Origin: Natronomonas halophila
Lineage (GTDB): Archaea > Halobacteriota > Halobacteria > Halobacteriales > Haloarculaceae
NCBI RefSeq assembly: GCF_013391085.1
Contig: NZ_CP058334.1
Location: 2,046,001-2,110,000 of the forward strand
Direction of reading: 5' to 3'
DNA length: 64,000 nt
The position numbers were made by a program, and so were the translations under genes. Positions within the stretch are counted from its first letter, which is position 1. Every line of letters begins with the position of its first letter. The notes under the pieces were generated by a model. The model made no database searches, was not told the origin of the DNA, and saw only the letters and a program-made list of their open reading frames with translations. This document shows, in pieces, positions 25,896 to 34,138 of the stretch.

Positions 25896-26753
25896 ATGCG
25901 CATCGCCGTGCCCAACAAGGGGCGCCTTCACGAGCCAGCACTCGATTTGCTCGAACGCGCCGGCCTGCACGTTCAGGACGGCGCCGACCGGAAACTCTAC
26001 GCCGACACCGTCGACCCCGACGTGTCACTGCTTTTCGCCCGCGCTGCGGACATCCCCGAATACGTCGCCGACGGCGCCGCCGCCCTCGGCGTGACCGGCC
26101 TCGACCAGGCCAAGGAATCCGACGTCGACCTCGTTGACCTGCTCGACCTGAAGTTCGGGAGTTGTCGCCTCGTCCTCGCCTCGCCCGAGGAGGGCGGCGT
26201 CGAGAGCCCACAGGAACTCACCGGCGGCACCGTCGCCACCGAGTTCCCGTCGATTACGGAGGCCTACTTCGAGGACCTTGGTTTCCAGCCCGATATCGTC
26301 GAGGTGTCGGGGGCGACCGAACTGACCCCGCACGTTGACATCGCCGACGCCATCGTCGATATCACCTCGACGGGGACGACCCTCCGGATGAACCGGCTCG
26401 AAGTCATCGACGAGGTGCTGGAGTCGTCGGTGCGTCTCTTCGCCCACCCCGACGTCGCCGACGACCCGAAGGTCGAGCAGGTCCGAACCGCCTTCCAGTC
26501 GGTGCTGGACGCCGAGGGCAAACGCTACCTGATGATGAACGTCCCGACCGACGCCCTCGATGACGTCCGGGAGGTCATCCCGGGGATGGGCGGGCCGACG
26601 GTCATGGACGTCGCTGGCGACGATGACGGCGAGGAAACCGTCGCGGTCCACGTCGTCGTCGACGAGCGGAAGGTCTTCGAGGTGGTGCCGGAACTGAAGC
26701 AGGCCGGCGCCAGCGACATTCTCGTTACCGAAATCGAACGACTGGTTCCCTGA
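25896..26753 (+). CDS. hisG: ATP phosphoribosyltransferase, long form
   Basis: The 285-residue enzyme catalyses the first step of histidine biosynthesis, joining ATP and PRPP. It starts [11 protein letters not shown], has [20 protein letters not shown] and the PRPP-binding-like [24 protein letters not shown], and ends with a HisG_C regulatory domain ([26 protein letters not shown]) that confers histidine feedback in the hexameric long form. No other his genes are nearby, as is usual in haloarchaea. Confidence 0.96.
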   Translation: MRIAVPNKGRLHEPALDLLERAGLHVQDGADRKLYADTVDPDVSLLFARAADIPEYVADGAAALGVTGLDQAKESDVDLVDLLDLKFGSCRLVLASPEEGGVESPQELTGGTVATEFPSITEAYFEDLGFQPDIVEVSGATELTPHVDIADAIVDITSTGTTLRMNRLEVIDEVLESSVRLFAHPDVADDPKVEQVRTAFQSVLDAEGKRYLMMNVPTDALDDVREVIPGMGGPTVMDVAGDDDGEETVAVHVVVDERKVFEVVPELKQAGASDILVTEIERLVP

Positions 26754-26836
26754 GACCCGCCCCTACGCGTTTTTCGGTGGACGTTTCGAGCGTCGCACAC
26801 CGGCGGCTATCGGTTCGAAGCCCGTCGAAAACGGAT

Positions 26837-26875
26837 GGGGTGGGGGGATGGGGGGTGGGGGGAGATAGGTGGGGG
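26837..26875 (+). repeat. G-tract with G-quadruplex potential
   Basis: Four runs of 4, 6, 6 and 6 guanines (26837-26840, 26842-26847, 26850-26855 and 26857-26862) are separated by one or two bases, and a fifth run lies at 26871-26875. It sits in the 261-bp gap between the convergent ends of hisG and the gene at 27015. No gene is seen in this gap. Confidence 0.75.
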
Positions 26876-27014
26876 ATACCCGACACGCTGGCGGACCGTC
26901 GCCGCGGTGCGGCATGGGGGACGCATGTCAATGGGTGTGGACGGCCTCCACCAGCATCCAATCGTTTCGGTTCTCCTACAAAAGGGATGGTGGCTAAAAT
27001 GTTAGGTGCCTGTC

Positions 27015-27365
27015 TCAGGCCGAAAGCAGGTTCCGGAGCGCGAGGCCGAGAATCACCGCGATGGCGAAGTGAAACGTCGTCAACAGGGCCGCGCCCTTCG
27101 TCGTCAGTTTGTAGACGTAGCGGACGGCCACGAGCGTGGCCCCGAACGCCAACACCGCGACGACGACCGGGCCGGCGGCTTCGAAGAACATCGAGATGGC
27201 TGCCGGAACTGGTGAGACGGCGACGGCGCGCTGGTGGGGTTCGTCGCCGAGCACCCACAGCGCCGCGAGATGAAGGGTGACCGCATAGAAAAGCGCCGCC
27301 AGCACGAACGTGACGACGAGCGCGAGCGGACCGCCGCCGACGAGGTCGGCCTGCAACGGGAGCAT
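27015..27365 (-). CDS. four-helix membrane protein, unknown
   Basis: The 116-residue protein has about four hydrophobic segments (LALVVTFVLAALFYAVTLHL, AAISMFFEAAGPVVVAVLAFG, and two near the C-terminus). No family that I can name. It is 36 bases downstream of tbp on the same strand, so read-through from tbp is possible. Confidence 0.7.
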   Translation of the reverse strand: MLPLQADLVGGGPLALVVTFVLAALFYAVTLHLAALWVLGDEPHQRAVAVSPVPAAISMFFEAAGPVVVAVLAFGATLVAVRYVYKLTTKGAALLTTFHFAIAVILGLALRNLLSA

Positions 27366-27401
27366 ACCTCGATTACGGGGCGGCGACGGGAGTAGGTGTC
27401 G

Positions 27402-27965
27402 TTATCCGTCCAGCAGACCGAGTTCTTCCAGCCGCGAGACGATCTTGTCGACGGCTTCCTTCGCGTCGTCCGGCTTCTTGCCGCCCGTGATGACGAGTTT
27501 GCCGGAGCCGAAGAGGAGCGCGACGACGTCGGGGTCGTCGAGACGGTAGACGAGGCCGGGGAACTGCTCGGGTTCGTACTCGATGTTCTCGAGACCGAGA
27601 CCGATAGCGATAGCGTTGAGGTTGAGATTGCGGCCGAGGTCCGCGCTCGTGACGATGTTCTGGACGACGATTTCGGGGTCCTCGTCGACCTGAATGTCGA
27701 GGTCACGGAGTTTGTCGAAGACGATACGGAGCGATTCGTGGACGTCGTCGGTGGATTTCGCGCCGGTACAGACGATTTTCCCGGAGCGGAAGATAAGTGC
27801 CGCCGACTTCGGTTCCTGGGTCCGATAGACGAGGCCCGGGAACTGCTCGGGGTCGTAGTCCGCACCCTCGAGGTCCATCGCGACGCTCTGGAGGTCGAGC
27901 TCCTGGCCGATCCCCGTCGACGCGACGACGTTCTCGATATTGATAGTCTCCTTGGGGTCCTGCAT
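27402..27965 (-). CDS. tbp: TATA-box-binding protein
   Basis: The 187-residue protein has the two direct TBP repeats: NIENVVAST to FPGLVYRTQEPKSAALIF to SGKIVCTGAKS, and VQNIVTSAD to FPGLVYRLDDPDVVALLF to SGKLVITGGKK. It recognises promoter TATA boxes and recruits TFB and RNA polymerase. The acidic surface residues are typical of salt-adapted TBPs. Haloarchaea often have several tbp genes; the chromosomal position and housekeeping context suggest the main copy. Confidence 0.96.
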   Translation of the reverse strand: MQDPKETINIENVVASTGIGQELDLQSVAMDLEGADYDPEQFPGLVYRTQEPKSAALIFRSGKIVCTGAKSTDDVHESLRIVFDKLRDLDIQVDEDPEIVVQNIVTSADLGRNLNLNAIAIGLGLENIEYEPEQFPGLVYRLDDPDVVALLFGSGKLVITGGKKPDDAKEAVDKIVSRLEELGLLDG

Positions 27966-27982
27966 GATTCGACTTAAAGCAC

Positions 27983-28002
27983 GTATTTAAGGTTTATAAA
28001 TG
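27983..28002 (-). promoter_or_regulatory. promoter of tbp
   Basis: On the minus strand CATTTATAAACC followed by TTAAATAC lies about 20-37 bases before the tbp ATG at 27965. TTTATAAA is a near-ideal archaeal TATA box at the right spacing. Confidence 0.6.
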
Positions 28003-28050
28003 TAGGTGGTCGTTTCTGACAGGTCGCACAAGCGAGTGATGACCGCGCCG

Positions 28051-28056
28051 TTTATC
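28051..28056 (+). promoter_or_regulatory. TATA-like element deciding the trmG10 start
   Basis: TTTATC at 28051-28056 is 25-30 bases before the GTG at 28081 and supports that start for a leaderless mRNA. Confidence 0.5.
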
Positions 28057-28080
28057 TGCGGGCGACGGCCATTTTCGGCC

Positions 28081-29091
28081 GTGTATCTGCTGGAGTTGGC
28101 CGGCGACGACGACGCCTTCGCGCTTCGTGAGGCCGAAAGCCGCGCCTCCGACGTCGAGTTGCTGGCGCCCGGCCTCGCGACCGCTCGCGGCGTCCGCCGA
28201 GCGGAGACGCTGGCGTATACCCGTCGCGTCTGTCGGCTCGTCGGCACTTGCAAGCCCGAGGTCGACGCCGCCGTTGCCGTGCTAAAGGCCGCTACCATCG
28301 ACCGGCAAGGAACCGTCGCCGTCCGCGCCCGCGACGTCCGCGGCCGTACGGATATCGACACACAGGCCGTCGAACGCCGACTCGGAAGCGTGCTCGTCGA
28401 CCGGGGCTTCGACGTCGACCTCGATGACCCCGACCACACGCTCGTCGCCCTCTTTTCCGATAGCGCCGCGCTCGGCTGGCTCGACACCGAGACGATGCGG
28501 GATTTCGGCGACCGCCAACCCACCGAAAAACCCTTCTTCCAGCCCGGCAGCATGGACCCGATGGACGCCCGCGCGCTGGCGAACATCGCCGGTGCCGGCC
28601 CCGAAACCCGCCTGCTGGACCCCATGTGCGGGACCGGCGGCATCCTCGTGGAGGCCGGCCTCGCGGGCAGCGACGTCGTCGGCGTCGACGCCCAAGAGAA
28701 AATGGCTCGCGGCGCCAGAAAGAACCTCGACCACTATTTAGACGACGGCGAGGTCGTCCGCGCGGACGCGACGCGGCTGCCGTTCGCCGACGACAGTTTC
28801 GACGGTCGCGAATCGTCGGACGATTCGCGAGCCCGAAAGGACGCAAAGCGTCCTTTCGACGGCGTCGTCTTCGATGCGCCCTACGGCCGGCAGTCGAAAA
28901 TCGAGAGCGTCTCGCTGGACGCACTGGTCGGCGATGCCCTCGCCGAAGTCCGGCGGGTGGCCCCCAAGGCCGTCCTCGTCGCCGACCGGCCGTGGAACGA
29001 CGCGGCCGAAGACGCGGGGTGGACCGTCGAATCACGCTTCGACCGGCGCGTCCACCGCTCGCTTGTCAGGTACGTCCACGTGCTGGTGTAG
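28081..29091 (+). CDS. trmG10: tRNA (guanine(10)-N2)-dimethyltransferase
   Basis: I choose the GTG at 28081 (336 residues, VYLLELAGDDDAF), because a TTTATC element at 28051-28056 gives leaderless spacing and the earlier ATGs encode an unlikely N-terminus. A THUMP-like N-terminal half is followed by a SAM methyltransferase domain with [24 protein letters not shown] and the catalytic FDAPYG (the N/D-PPY equivalent). It methylates G10 of tRNAs. Between DDSFDG and VVFDAPYG lies a 19-residue extra segment encoded by a double hairpin (see 28797-28862). Confidence 0.9.
   Translation: MYLLELAGDDDAFALREAESRASDVELLAPGLATARGVRRAETLAYTRRVCRLVGTCKPEVDAAVAVLKAATIDRQGTVAVRARDVRGRTDIDTQAVERRLGSVLVDRGFDVDLDDPDHTLVALFSDSAALGWLDTETMRDFGDRQPTEKPFFQPGSMDPMDARALANIAGAGPETRLLDPMCGTGGILVEAGLAGSDVVGVDAQEKMARGARKNLDHYLDDGEVVRADATRLPFADDSFDGRESSDDSRARKDAKRPFDGVVFDAPYGRQSKIESVSLDALVGDALAEVRRVAPKAVLVADRPWNDAAEDAGWTVESRFDRRVHRSLVRYVHVLV
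28797..28862 (+). repeat. 57-bp in-frame double-hairpin insertion in trmG10
   Basis: The 9-mer TTTCGACGG at 28797-28805 is repeated at 28854-28862, exactly 57 bases (19 codons) apart. Between them lie two perfect hairpins: TCGCGAATCGTC with GACGATTCGCGA (one-base loop), and GAAAGGACGC with GCGTCCTTTC (AAA loop). Removing one 9-mer plus the insert restores DDSFDGVVFDAPYG, the usual family sequence. Confidence 0.88.
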
Positions 29092-29106
29092 TTCGGATAG
29101 AAAAGA

Positions 29107-29601
29107 CTACTCCTCGTCGTCCTCGTCTTCGGTCGTCAACAGGTCCTGCAACCGCTCGTCCGATAGGTCGGGTAGCGTCTTCCGTGGCGCCCGCCCGGCG
29201 GCTTCGACGACGTCGAGGGCTTCCATCGGCCCGTAGCCGTGATAGCGGGTCAGCCACGCAGCGGCGACCAGGCCCGTCCGGCCGAGGCCGTCGTCGCAAT
29301 GAATCGCCACTCGCTTGCCTGCGTAGTTTCCCATCCGAATCGCCTCGACGGCAGCATCGAGGGCCTCGTCGTCCGGAATCCCCTCGGCCGGCAGCGGCGT
29401 GTGTCGCGTCTCGAAGCGGTCGGCATAGGCCTCGGGGACGCCGTACTCCGCGGCTTCGGCTTCCGAGAGAACACAGACCACGCGACCGATGCCCGCCTCG
29501 TCGAGGGCATCGAGCCACGAATCGAGGTCACCGTCGCTGAAGCGGGCCCGACAGACGCCGAAAACGGGCGCGTCGGGGGCGACGGGTGCGAGGTTCGTCA
29601 T
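29107..29601 (-). CDS. dual-specificity/tyrosine-type protein phosphatase
   Basis: The 164-residue protein has the cysteine phosphatase signature HCDDGLGRTG, with C102 and R108, and an upstream Asp-containing loop (DDEALDAAVEAI). It resembles small archaeal dual-specificity phosphatases. The substrate is unknown. It follows the RFC-like ATPase gene on the same strand with no spacer (TAG then ATG), so the two are surely co-transcribed. Confidence 0.85.
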   Translation of the reverse strand: MTNLAPVAPDAPVFGVCRARFSDGDLDSWLDALDEAGIGRVVCVLSEAEAAEYGVPEAYADRFETRHTPLPAEGIPDDEALDAAVEAIRMGNYAGKRVAIHCDDGLGRTGLVAAAWLTRYHGYGPMEALDVVEAAGRAPRKTLPDLSDERLQDLLTTEDEDDEE

Positions 29602-30600
29602 CTATCGGCCGAGTTCCGCGAGCAGGCGACCGAGATGGACCCGGTCGGTGTTGCCCTCGGACATTTCGAGGTCGATTTCGCCAGCGAGTCGGTGCACCTC
29701 GGCGAGTTCGCGGCCGTCGTAGCGGCTTCGGGCCGCCGCGAGCAGTTCCCGCAGAATCTCGTTTCCGGCGAAGCCCTCGTCGTAGAGCAGGTCGTCGAGA
29801 CTGCTGCGAGCGTCCTCGAACTCGCCGGATTCGGCGTCCGCGAGGATGGATTCCAGTTCGTCGCGCATGCCCACGTCGCCCAGCGCGTCGTAGGCGGCCT
29901 GCATCGTCACCTCGCCGGCTTCCTCGTGGGCCGTCTGGGCGCCGAGGATGGCCTTCCGGAGGTCGCCGTCGCCGTAGCCGGCGACGTATTCGAGGCCGTC
30001 GGCGTCGTAGTCGACGCCCTCCGCCTCGACGATGGACTCCAGCACCTCGACGGTCTCCTCGTGGGTCGGCGCCCGCATCGGCACCGGGAAACACCGGGAT
30101 TCGATGGGCGGGATGAGTTTCGAGGGCTGGCGGGTCGCGATGACGAACTGCGTCGCCTCGTAGTGCTGTTCCATCACCCGCCGGAGGGACTGCTGGAAGT
30201 CCTCGCGGATGGCTTCGGCGTTGTCCAGCAGCACTGTCCGGAAATCCCCCGAGACGGGCTGGTAGGAGGCCTGTTCCTTGAGGATGTGGCTTATCATGTC
30301 CCGTTTGGAGAGTTGCGAGCGGCCCTCCAGGAAGTGCGAAAAGCGGGGGTCGTTCTTGATTTCCTTCTTCGTGCGGCCGAAGAAGTCGGCGACGTTGATG
30401 ACGACGAAGTCGTTGTCGGGGTCCTCGTGGGTCGCCTCCGCGAGCGCGCCGACGGCGGCGGTCTTGCCGGCGCCGCGGGGGCCGAAGACGACGAGGTTCA
30501 TCGGCTCCTCGACGGCCCGGCGGAGGTGGTCGCGGGCCTCCGCCTGCGGCAGGTCGGCAATATCGGGCGCGTGTTCCTCCGTCCACAGCGGCGCTTCCAT
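29602..30600 (-). CDS. rfcC: RFC small-subunit-like AAA+ ATPase with altered Walker B
   Basis: The 332-residue protein is colinear with archaeal RFC small subunits. It has EEHAPDIADLP in place of EKYRP, Walker A GPRGAGKT, and PPIESRCFPVP in place of the usual SRC motif, followed by the lid domain and C-terminal collar helices. Walker B reads LLDNAE rather than DEAD/DEAE, so the glutamate that activates water is replaced by Asn. It probably serves as a structural or regulatory subunit of a clamp loader alongside rfcA (35254-36231). It is paired with a protein phosphatase gene. Confidence 0.82.
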   Translation of the reverse strand: MEAPLWTEEHAPDIADLPQAEARDHLRRAVEEPMNLVVFGPRGAGKTAAVGALAEATHEDPDNDFVVINVADFFGRTKKEIKNDPRFSHFLEGRSQLSKRDMISHILKEQASYQPVSGDFRTVLLDNAEAIREDFQQSLRRVMEQHYEATQFVIATRQPSKLIPPIESRCFPVPMRAPTHEETVEVLESIVEAEGVDYDADGLEYVAGYGDGDLRKAILGAQTAHEEAGEVTMQAAYDALGDVGMRDELESILADAESGEFEDARSSLDDLLYDEGFAGNEILRELLAAARSRYDGRELAEVHRLAGEIDLEMSEGNTDRVHLGRLLAELGR

Positions 30601-30760
30601 TGCCGTACCGTATCGCCCCGGCGTTCAAAAGCGTCCCCCTTCCCGCTGCGGTGGTCTCCGAATAGGCTGATGACGCACCTGTGTCGGTGAATAAACTGAT
30701 AGAATGAGCGTGCGTATCCACCGAGTAAAGAGACAAACACTCGTTTGACTCAAGTCCATC

Positions 30761-30771
30761 CTTTTATTTTA
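30761..30771 (+). promoter_or_regulatory. TATA-like element for the Tat-signal protein gene
   Basis: CTTTTATTTTAC lies about 20-29 bases before the ATG at 30790, supporting that start (MNRRSM) over the earlier in-frame codon at 30745. Confidence 0.5.
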
Positions 30772-30789
30772 CTGGCCCGATGGATGGGT

Positions 30790-31281
30790 ATGAATCGTCG
30801 CTCGATGCTCGTCGCCGTTGGCGCGGCGGTCGTTGGTGGCACCACCACATTCGGCGAAGGCCCTGCTGGAATCGCCGTCAACGAACGGGAGAATGGGAGC
30901 GAGGGCGGGAGTCACGTCGCCACGGAGATCGTCGATTGGACGTTCTCGAAAGATGGACCATTCGTCCGTGACGAAGGTGCTGACCCGCAAGTAGAGTTCA
31001 ACGATGAGAACGAGCGGGTGGTCGTTACCGGTGTTCTCCGCGTCGGATCGAGTTCCTGTTACGAGGCAGCCGTTGACTTCGTTAAATACGATGATGGCGA
31101 GCTCCAAACTCGACTTATCAGTACCTCTCAACAGGACCACACCACGTCCGTACCGTGCACGGACGACATCCAGCGAGTCTACTATCGACTCGTCGTTACG
31201 TTCGACGGGGGCCTTCCTGAACGAGTTATCGTTGATGAACAAGACGGCGGGATTGCAGAGCGTACGCCGAACGAACCGTAG
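30790..31281 (+). CDS. exported hypothetical with Tat-type signal
   Basis: The 163-residue protein begins MNRRSMLVAVGAAVVGGTTT, a twin-arginine then short hydrophobic stretch, as in haloarchaeal Tat substrates. The mature part is beta-rich (VVVTGVLRVGSSSCYEAAVDFVKYDDGELQTRLIS), with two cysteines that could form a disulfide (about 95 and 131), and has no membrane anchor. No family is recognised. It is less GC-rich than its neighbours, which may point to acquisition. Confidence 0.65.
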   Translation: MNRRSMLVAVGAAVVGGTTTFGEGPAGIAVNERENGSEGGSHVATEIVDWTFSKDGPFVRDEGADPQVEFNDENERVVVTGVLRVGSSSCYEAAVDFVKYDDGELQTRLISTSQQDHTTSVPCTDDIQRVYYRLVVTFDGGLPERVIVDEQDGGIAERTPNEP

Positions 31282-31394
31282 TACCGAGAACTGGTAGTTG
31301 TCCCACCTACGTCGACCGATCCGTGAACAGCCCTCGCTGAACACCATCTGTCGGAGGGGCCGGTCTTTTTACTCGCCCCTGCCGATTCGCCTGC

Positions 31395-32771
31395 ATGGAC
31401 ATCGAGTTCGGAACCGACGGCTGGCGGACGACCCGCGAGGAGTTCACCGACCCGCGCATCCGTGCGGTCGGCCAGGCCGTCGCCGACTACCTCCGTGCGA
31501 GCGACCACTCGGACCCGGTCGCGGTCGGCTACGACCCCCGCGAGGGCTCCCGCAATGCCGCTGAGGAACTCTGCCGCGTTCTCTGTGCCAACGGCTTCGA
31601 CGCCCTGCTTCCGGACCGCGACACGCCGACGCCCGTCGTCGCGTGGACGGTCCGGGACCGCGACCTCGCCGGCGCCCTGCAGGTGACCGCGAGCCACAAT
31701 CCCGCCTCCTACAACGGCATCAAGTTCATCCCTGAGGGCGGCGCACCAGCCCTGCCGGACGTCACCGACCGATTGGCCGAGAACCTCCGCGAACCGGACC
31801 CCCTGCCCGAAGCCGAGTGGGGCAGTGTCACCGAGACGGATTTCCTCGACGCGTATCTCGACCACGCGCTCGATTTCGTCGAGGCGGACCTCTCGGGACT
31901 CACTCTCGCCCACGACGCCATGCACGGCAGCGGCCGCGGCGTCACCGACGAACTCCTCGCACGCGCGGGCGCCGACGTGATACGCCTCCGTTCGGAGCGG
32001 GACCCCGAGTTCGGTGGCGGGTCGCCCGAGCCTTCGGCCGCCCGCCTGCGGGACCTCGAATCCCGCGTGCAGGACGGCGAGGCCGAACTCGGCGTGGCCA
32101 ACGACGGCGACTCGGACCGCATCGCCGTCGTCACGCCCGAGCGCGGCGTCGTCGACGCGAACTGGCTGTTCGTCGCGTTGTACGACAGCCTGCTGGAAGA
32201 GGACATTCTCGAAGGTGACGCCGTCCGCACCGTCTCGACGACGTACCTCGTCGACCGGGTCGCGTCGGCCCACGGCCACGACGTCCACGAGACCCCCGTC
32301 GGCTTCAAGTGGGTTGCCGAGGCGATGGCCGACCACGACGCCCTCATCGGCGGCGAGGAGTCCGGCGGCTTCGGCGTTCGCGGTCATCTCCGGAACAAGG
32401 ACGGCGTTCTCGTCGCGCTGCTGGTCGCGGCCGCCCACAGCGAAGAACCGCTGGACGACCGCCTCGACCGACTCCGGGACGCCTACGGTGACATCGCACA
32501 GGACCGCATCAGCGTCGACTGTCCCGACGACCGGAAGGCGGCCGTCATCGACAGCCTCGACGGGAGTCTCCCGGACCGGGTTGCGGGCGTCGAAATCGAA
32601 TCGGTGAACGACACGGACGGCTTCAAACTGGTGCTGGAGGATGGGTCGTGGCTGCTCGTCCGACCGAGCGGCACGGAGCCGAAACTGCGGGTCTACGCCG
32701 AAGCCGAGAGCCGCGAACGTGTCGAAGAATTGCTAGAGGCCGGCCGCGAACTCGTTCGACCCCTGATCTAA
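31395..32771 (+). CDS. phosphoglucomutase/phosphomannomutase family phosphohexomutase
   Basis: The 458-residue alpha-D-phosphohexomutase has all four family signatures: the phosphoserine loop TASHNPASYNG (S100), the metal loop NDGDSDR, the sugar-binding GGEESGGF, and the phosphate-binding RPSGTEPKLRVY at the C-terminus. It interconverts sugar 1- and 6-phosphates for glycan or nucleotide-sugar synthesis. Glucose, mannose or glucosamine specificity cannot be assigned. It appears monocistronic. Confidence 0.93.
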   Translation: MDIEFGTDGWRTTREEFTDPRIRAVGQAVADYLRASDHSDPVAVGYDPREGSRNAAEELCRVLCANGFDALLPDRDTPTPVVAWTVRDRDLAGALQVTASHNPASYNGIKFIPEGGAPALPDVTDRLAENLREPDPLPEAEWGSVTETDFLDAYLDHALDFVEADLSGLTLAHDAMHGSGRGVTDELLARAGADVIRLRSERDPEFGGGSPEPSAARLRDLESRVQDGEAELGVANDGDSDRIAVVTPERGVVDANWLFVALYDSLLEEDILEGDAVRTVSTTYLVDRVASAHGHDVHETPVGFKWVAEAMADHDALIGGEESGGFGVRGHLRNKDGVLVALLVAAAHSEEPLDDRLDRLRDAYGDIAQDRISVDCPDDRKAAVIDSLDGSLPDRVAGVEIESVNDTDGFKLVLEDGSWLLVRPSGTEPKLRVYAEAESRERVEELLEAGRELVRPLI

Positions 32772-32929
32772 CGGCGGGTACTGTCGTCCGTTTATCGTCC
32801 GAGCGTGGGCCACTGCAAGGACTTATTTATACACTTCCTTACATATGGAAAATTGCTCATTCGGGCCGTCATTCTCATAATCTGGGACTCAGAGGTATCA
32901 TTATCACTCTACTGAGGCTATATTATCGT

Positions 32930-33499
32930 ATGAGTACCACAACTGACGCTCAGTCCCGCTATAACGAACTCCGGTCGACTATCGGTGGCTTCACCGTCGA
33001 AGGACGTGCCCACTCGCTCAGCGCGTGGTTCGTCCTCGCACTTCGCCTTGTCATCGGGTTCGCGTTCCTGTATTCTGGCGTCGAGAAGATCCTTGGCGGC
33101 TTCTCCGCGCAGGGATATCTCGGAAACGTCGCTGCGACCAACGGGAACCCACTAGAGGGGATGTTCCTCTGGATGAGCCAGACGCCGTGGTTCGTCGAGT
33201 TCGTGAACGTCGCCGTCCCGTTCGGCGAAGTAGCCATCGGCCTCGGCCTCATCGTCGGGCTGTTGACCCGCCTCGCGGCGTTCTTCGGCGCGTTCATGAT
33301 GCTCATGTTCTACTTCGGTAACTGGGACATGGCCCACGGCCCCATCAACAGCGACTTCATGTACATGCTGGTGTTCCTGTCGGTGGCCGCCTTCGGGGCC
33401 GGACGCATCCTCGGGCTCGACGCCTACGTCGAACAGTACGAAATCGATGGCCAACCCATCGTCGAGAAATACCCCGTGCTTGACTACCTCTTGGGCTGA
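32930..33499 (+). CDS. DoxX-family membrane protein
   Basis: The 189-residue protein (from the ATG of MSTTTDAQSRY) has a soluble N-terminus and four membrane helices: FVLALRLVIGFAFLYSGVEKIL, FVNVAVPFGEVAIGLGLIVGL, FFGAFMMLMFYFGNW and YMLVFLSVAAFGAGRILGLDAYV. The helix-1 GVEKI and GRILGLD motifs are typical of DoxX/DoxD-like proteins. Members are associated with quinone-linked thiosulfate oxidation or oxidative-stress complexes, but the activity here is unknown. The AT-rich leader (32820-32929) suggests its own promoter. Confidence 0.85.
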   Translation: MSTTTDAQSRYNELRSTIGGFTVEGRAHSLSAWFVLALRLVIGFAFLYSGVEKILGGFSAQGYLGNVAATNGNPLEGMFLWMSQTPWFVEFVNVAVPFGEVAIGLGLIVGLLTRLAAFFGAFMMLMFYFGNWDMAHGPINSDFMYMLVFLSVAAFGAGRILGLDAYVEQYEIDGQPIVEKYPVLDYLLG

Positions 33500-33541
33500 C
33501 GGCATACTGGCCGATTCACCGGGGATGTTTTCAGTCTCTCT

Positions 33542-33898
33542 TTATCGAAGAACCCCACGACACCGCCCGTCCTCACACTCTACCTCGAAACCAAGCGCCT
33601 CATAGAAGGGCCGCACGCCGGAGTCGAAGCCAGCGGTCAGTTCACCGCGTCGCTCGGCGGCGGCCTCGACGAGCGCCGCACCGATTCCCTGCCCGCGACG
33701 CCCCGGCCGAACCGCCACGGCCTCGATTTCCTCGCCGTCGAGCACTAGCGCGCCGAGGATACGGTCGCCCTCGACAGCGACCAGAACGGTCCCCTCACGA
33801 ACTGCCGCCTCGGGCACCTCCAGCATCGCGGCGTTGCAGATGCTCCGAACGGTCGATTCCTCGTCGTCCCTCGCGATGCGGACCTCGGTGTCGGTCAT
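33542..33898 (-). CDS. GNAT-family N-acetyltransferase
   Basis: The 118-residue protein is a minimal GNAT domain, with EAVAVRPGRRGQGIGAALVEAAAER as the acetyl-CoA pyrophosphate-binding loop (RGQGIG) and RPFYEALGFEVE at the C-terminus. The acceptor is unknown. Its ATG overlaps the stop of samp2 by four bases (ATGA), so its translation is coupled to the ubiquitin-like modifier, hinting at action on lysines or on SAMP-related proteins. Confidence 0.88.
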   Translation of the reverse strand: MTDTEVRIARDDEESTVRSICNAAMLEVPEAAVREGTVLVAVEGDRILGALVLDGEEIEAVAVRPGRRGQGIGAALVEAAAERRGELTAGFDSGVRPFYEALGFEVECEDGRCRGVLR

Positions 33899-34095
33899 CC
33901 GCCCTTGATAAGTCGGAGGACGCGGACCGACTCGGCGTCGACCGTCCGGTCTTCGGGGACGGGGCTGCCGTCGACCAGCACCGAGGCCTCGTGGCTGGAG
34001 AGGCCGACTGCATCGAGGAGGTCGCCGTAGGTCGCCTCGGCGTCCAACTCGAGGTCGTGGGTCTCCTCGCCGACGACCTCACAGGTGACGTGCAT
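33895..34095 (-). CDS. samp2: ubiquitin-like small archaeal modifier protein SAMP2
   Basis: The 66-residue beta-grasp protein starts MHVTCEVVGEETHDLEL, contains VLVDGSPVPEDRTVD and ends in the diglycine tail VLRLIKGG. This is the size and sequence of haloarchaeal SAMP2, which is joined to lysines of target proteins by the E1-like UbaA and also delivers sulfur for tRNA thiolation. The tail is intact. It lies upstream of a GNAT acetyltransferase in a two-gene operon. Confidence 0.93.
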   Translation of the reverse strand: MHVTCEVVGEETHDLELDAEATYGDLLDAVGLSSHEASVLVDGSPVPEDRTVDAESVRVLRLIKGG

Positions 34096-34138
34096 ACGCG
34101 AGGAAAGCGGCCGGAGGAATTTCAGCGTGCCGTTCCGG

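Noticed and set aside
25374-26211. N-terminal extension of the MTA deaminase frame over hisG and the membrane gene
   Set aside because: The extension is low-complexity Gly/Arg/Gln sequence antisense to hisG; the family starts at MSTLGITGGRVLL.
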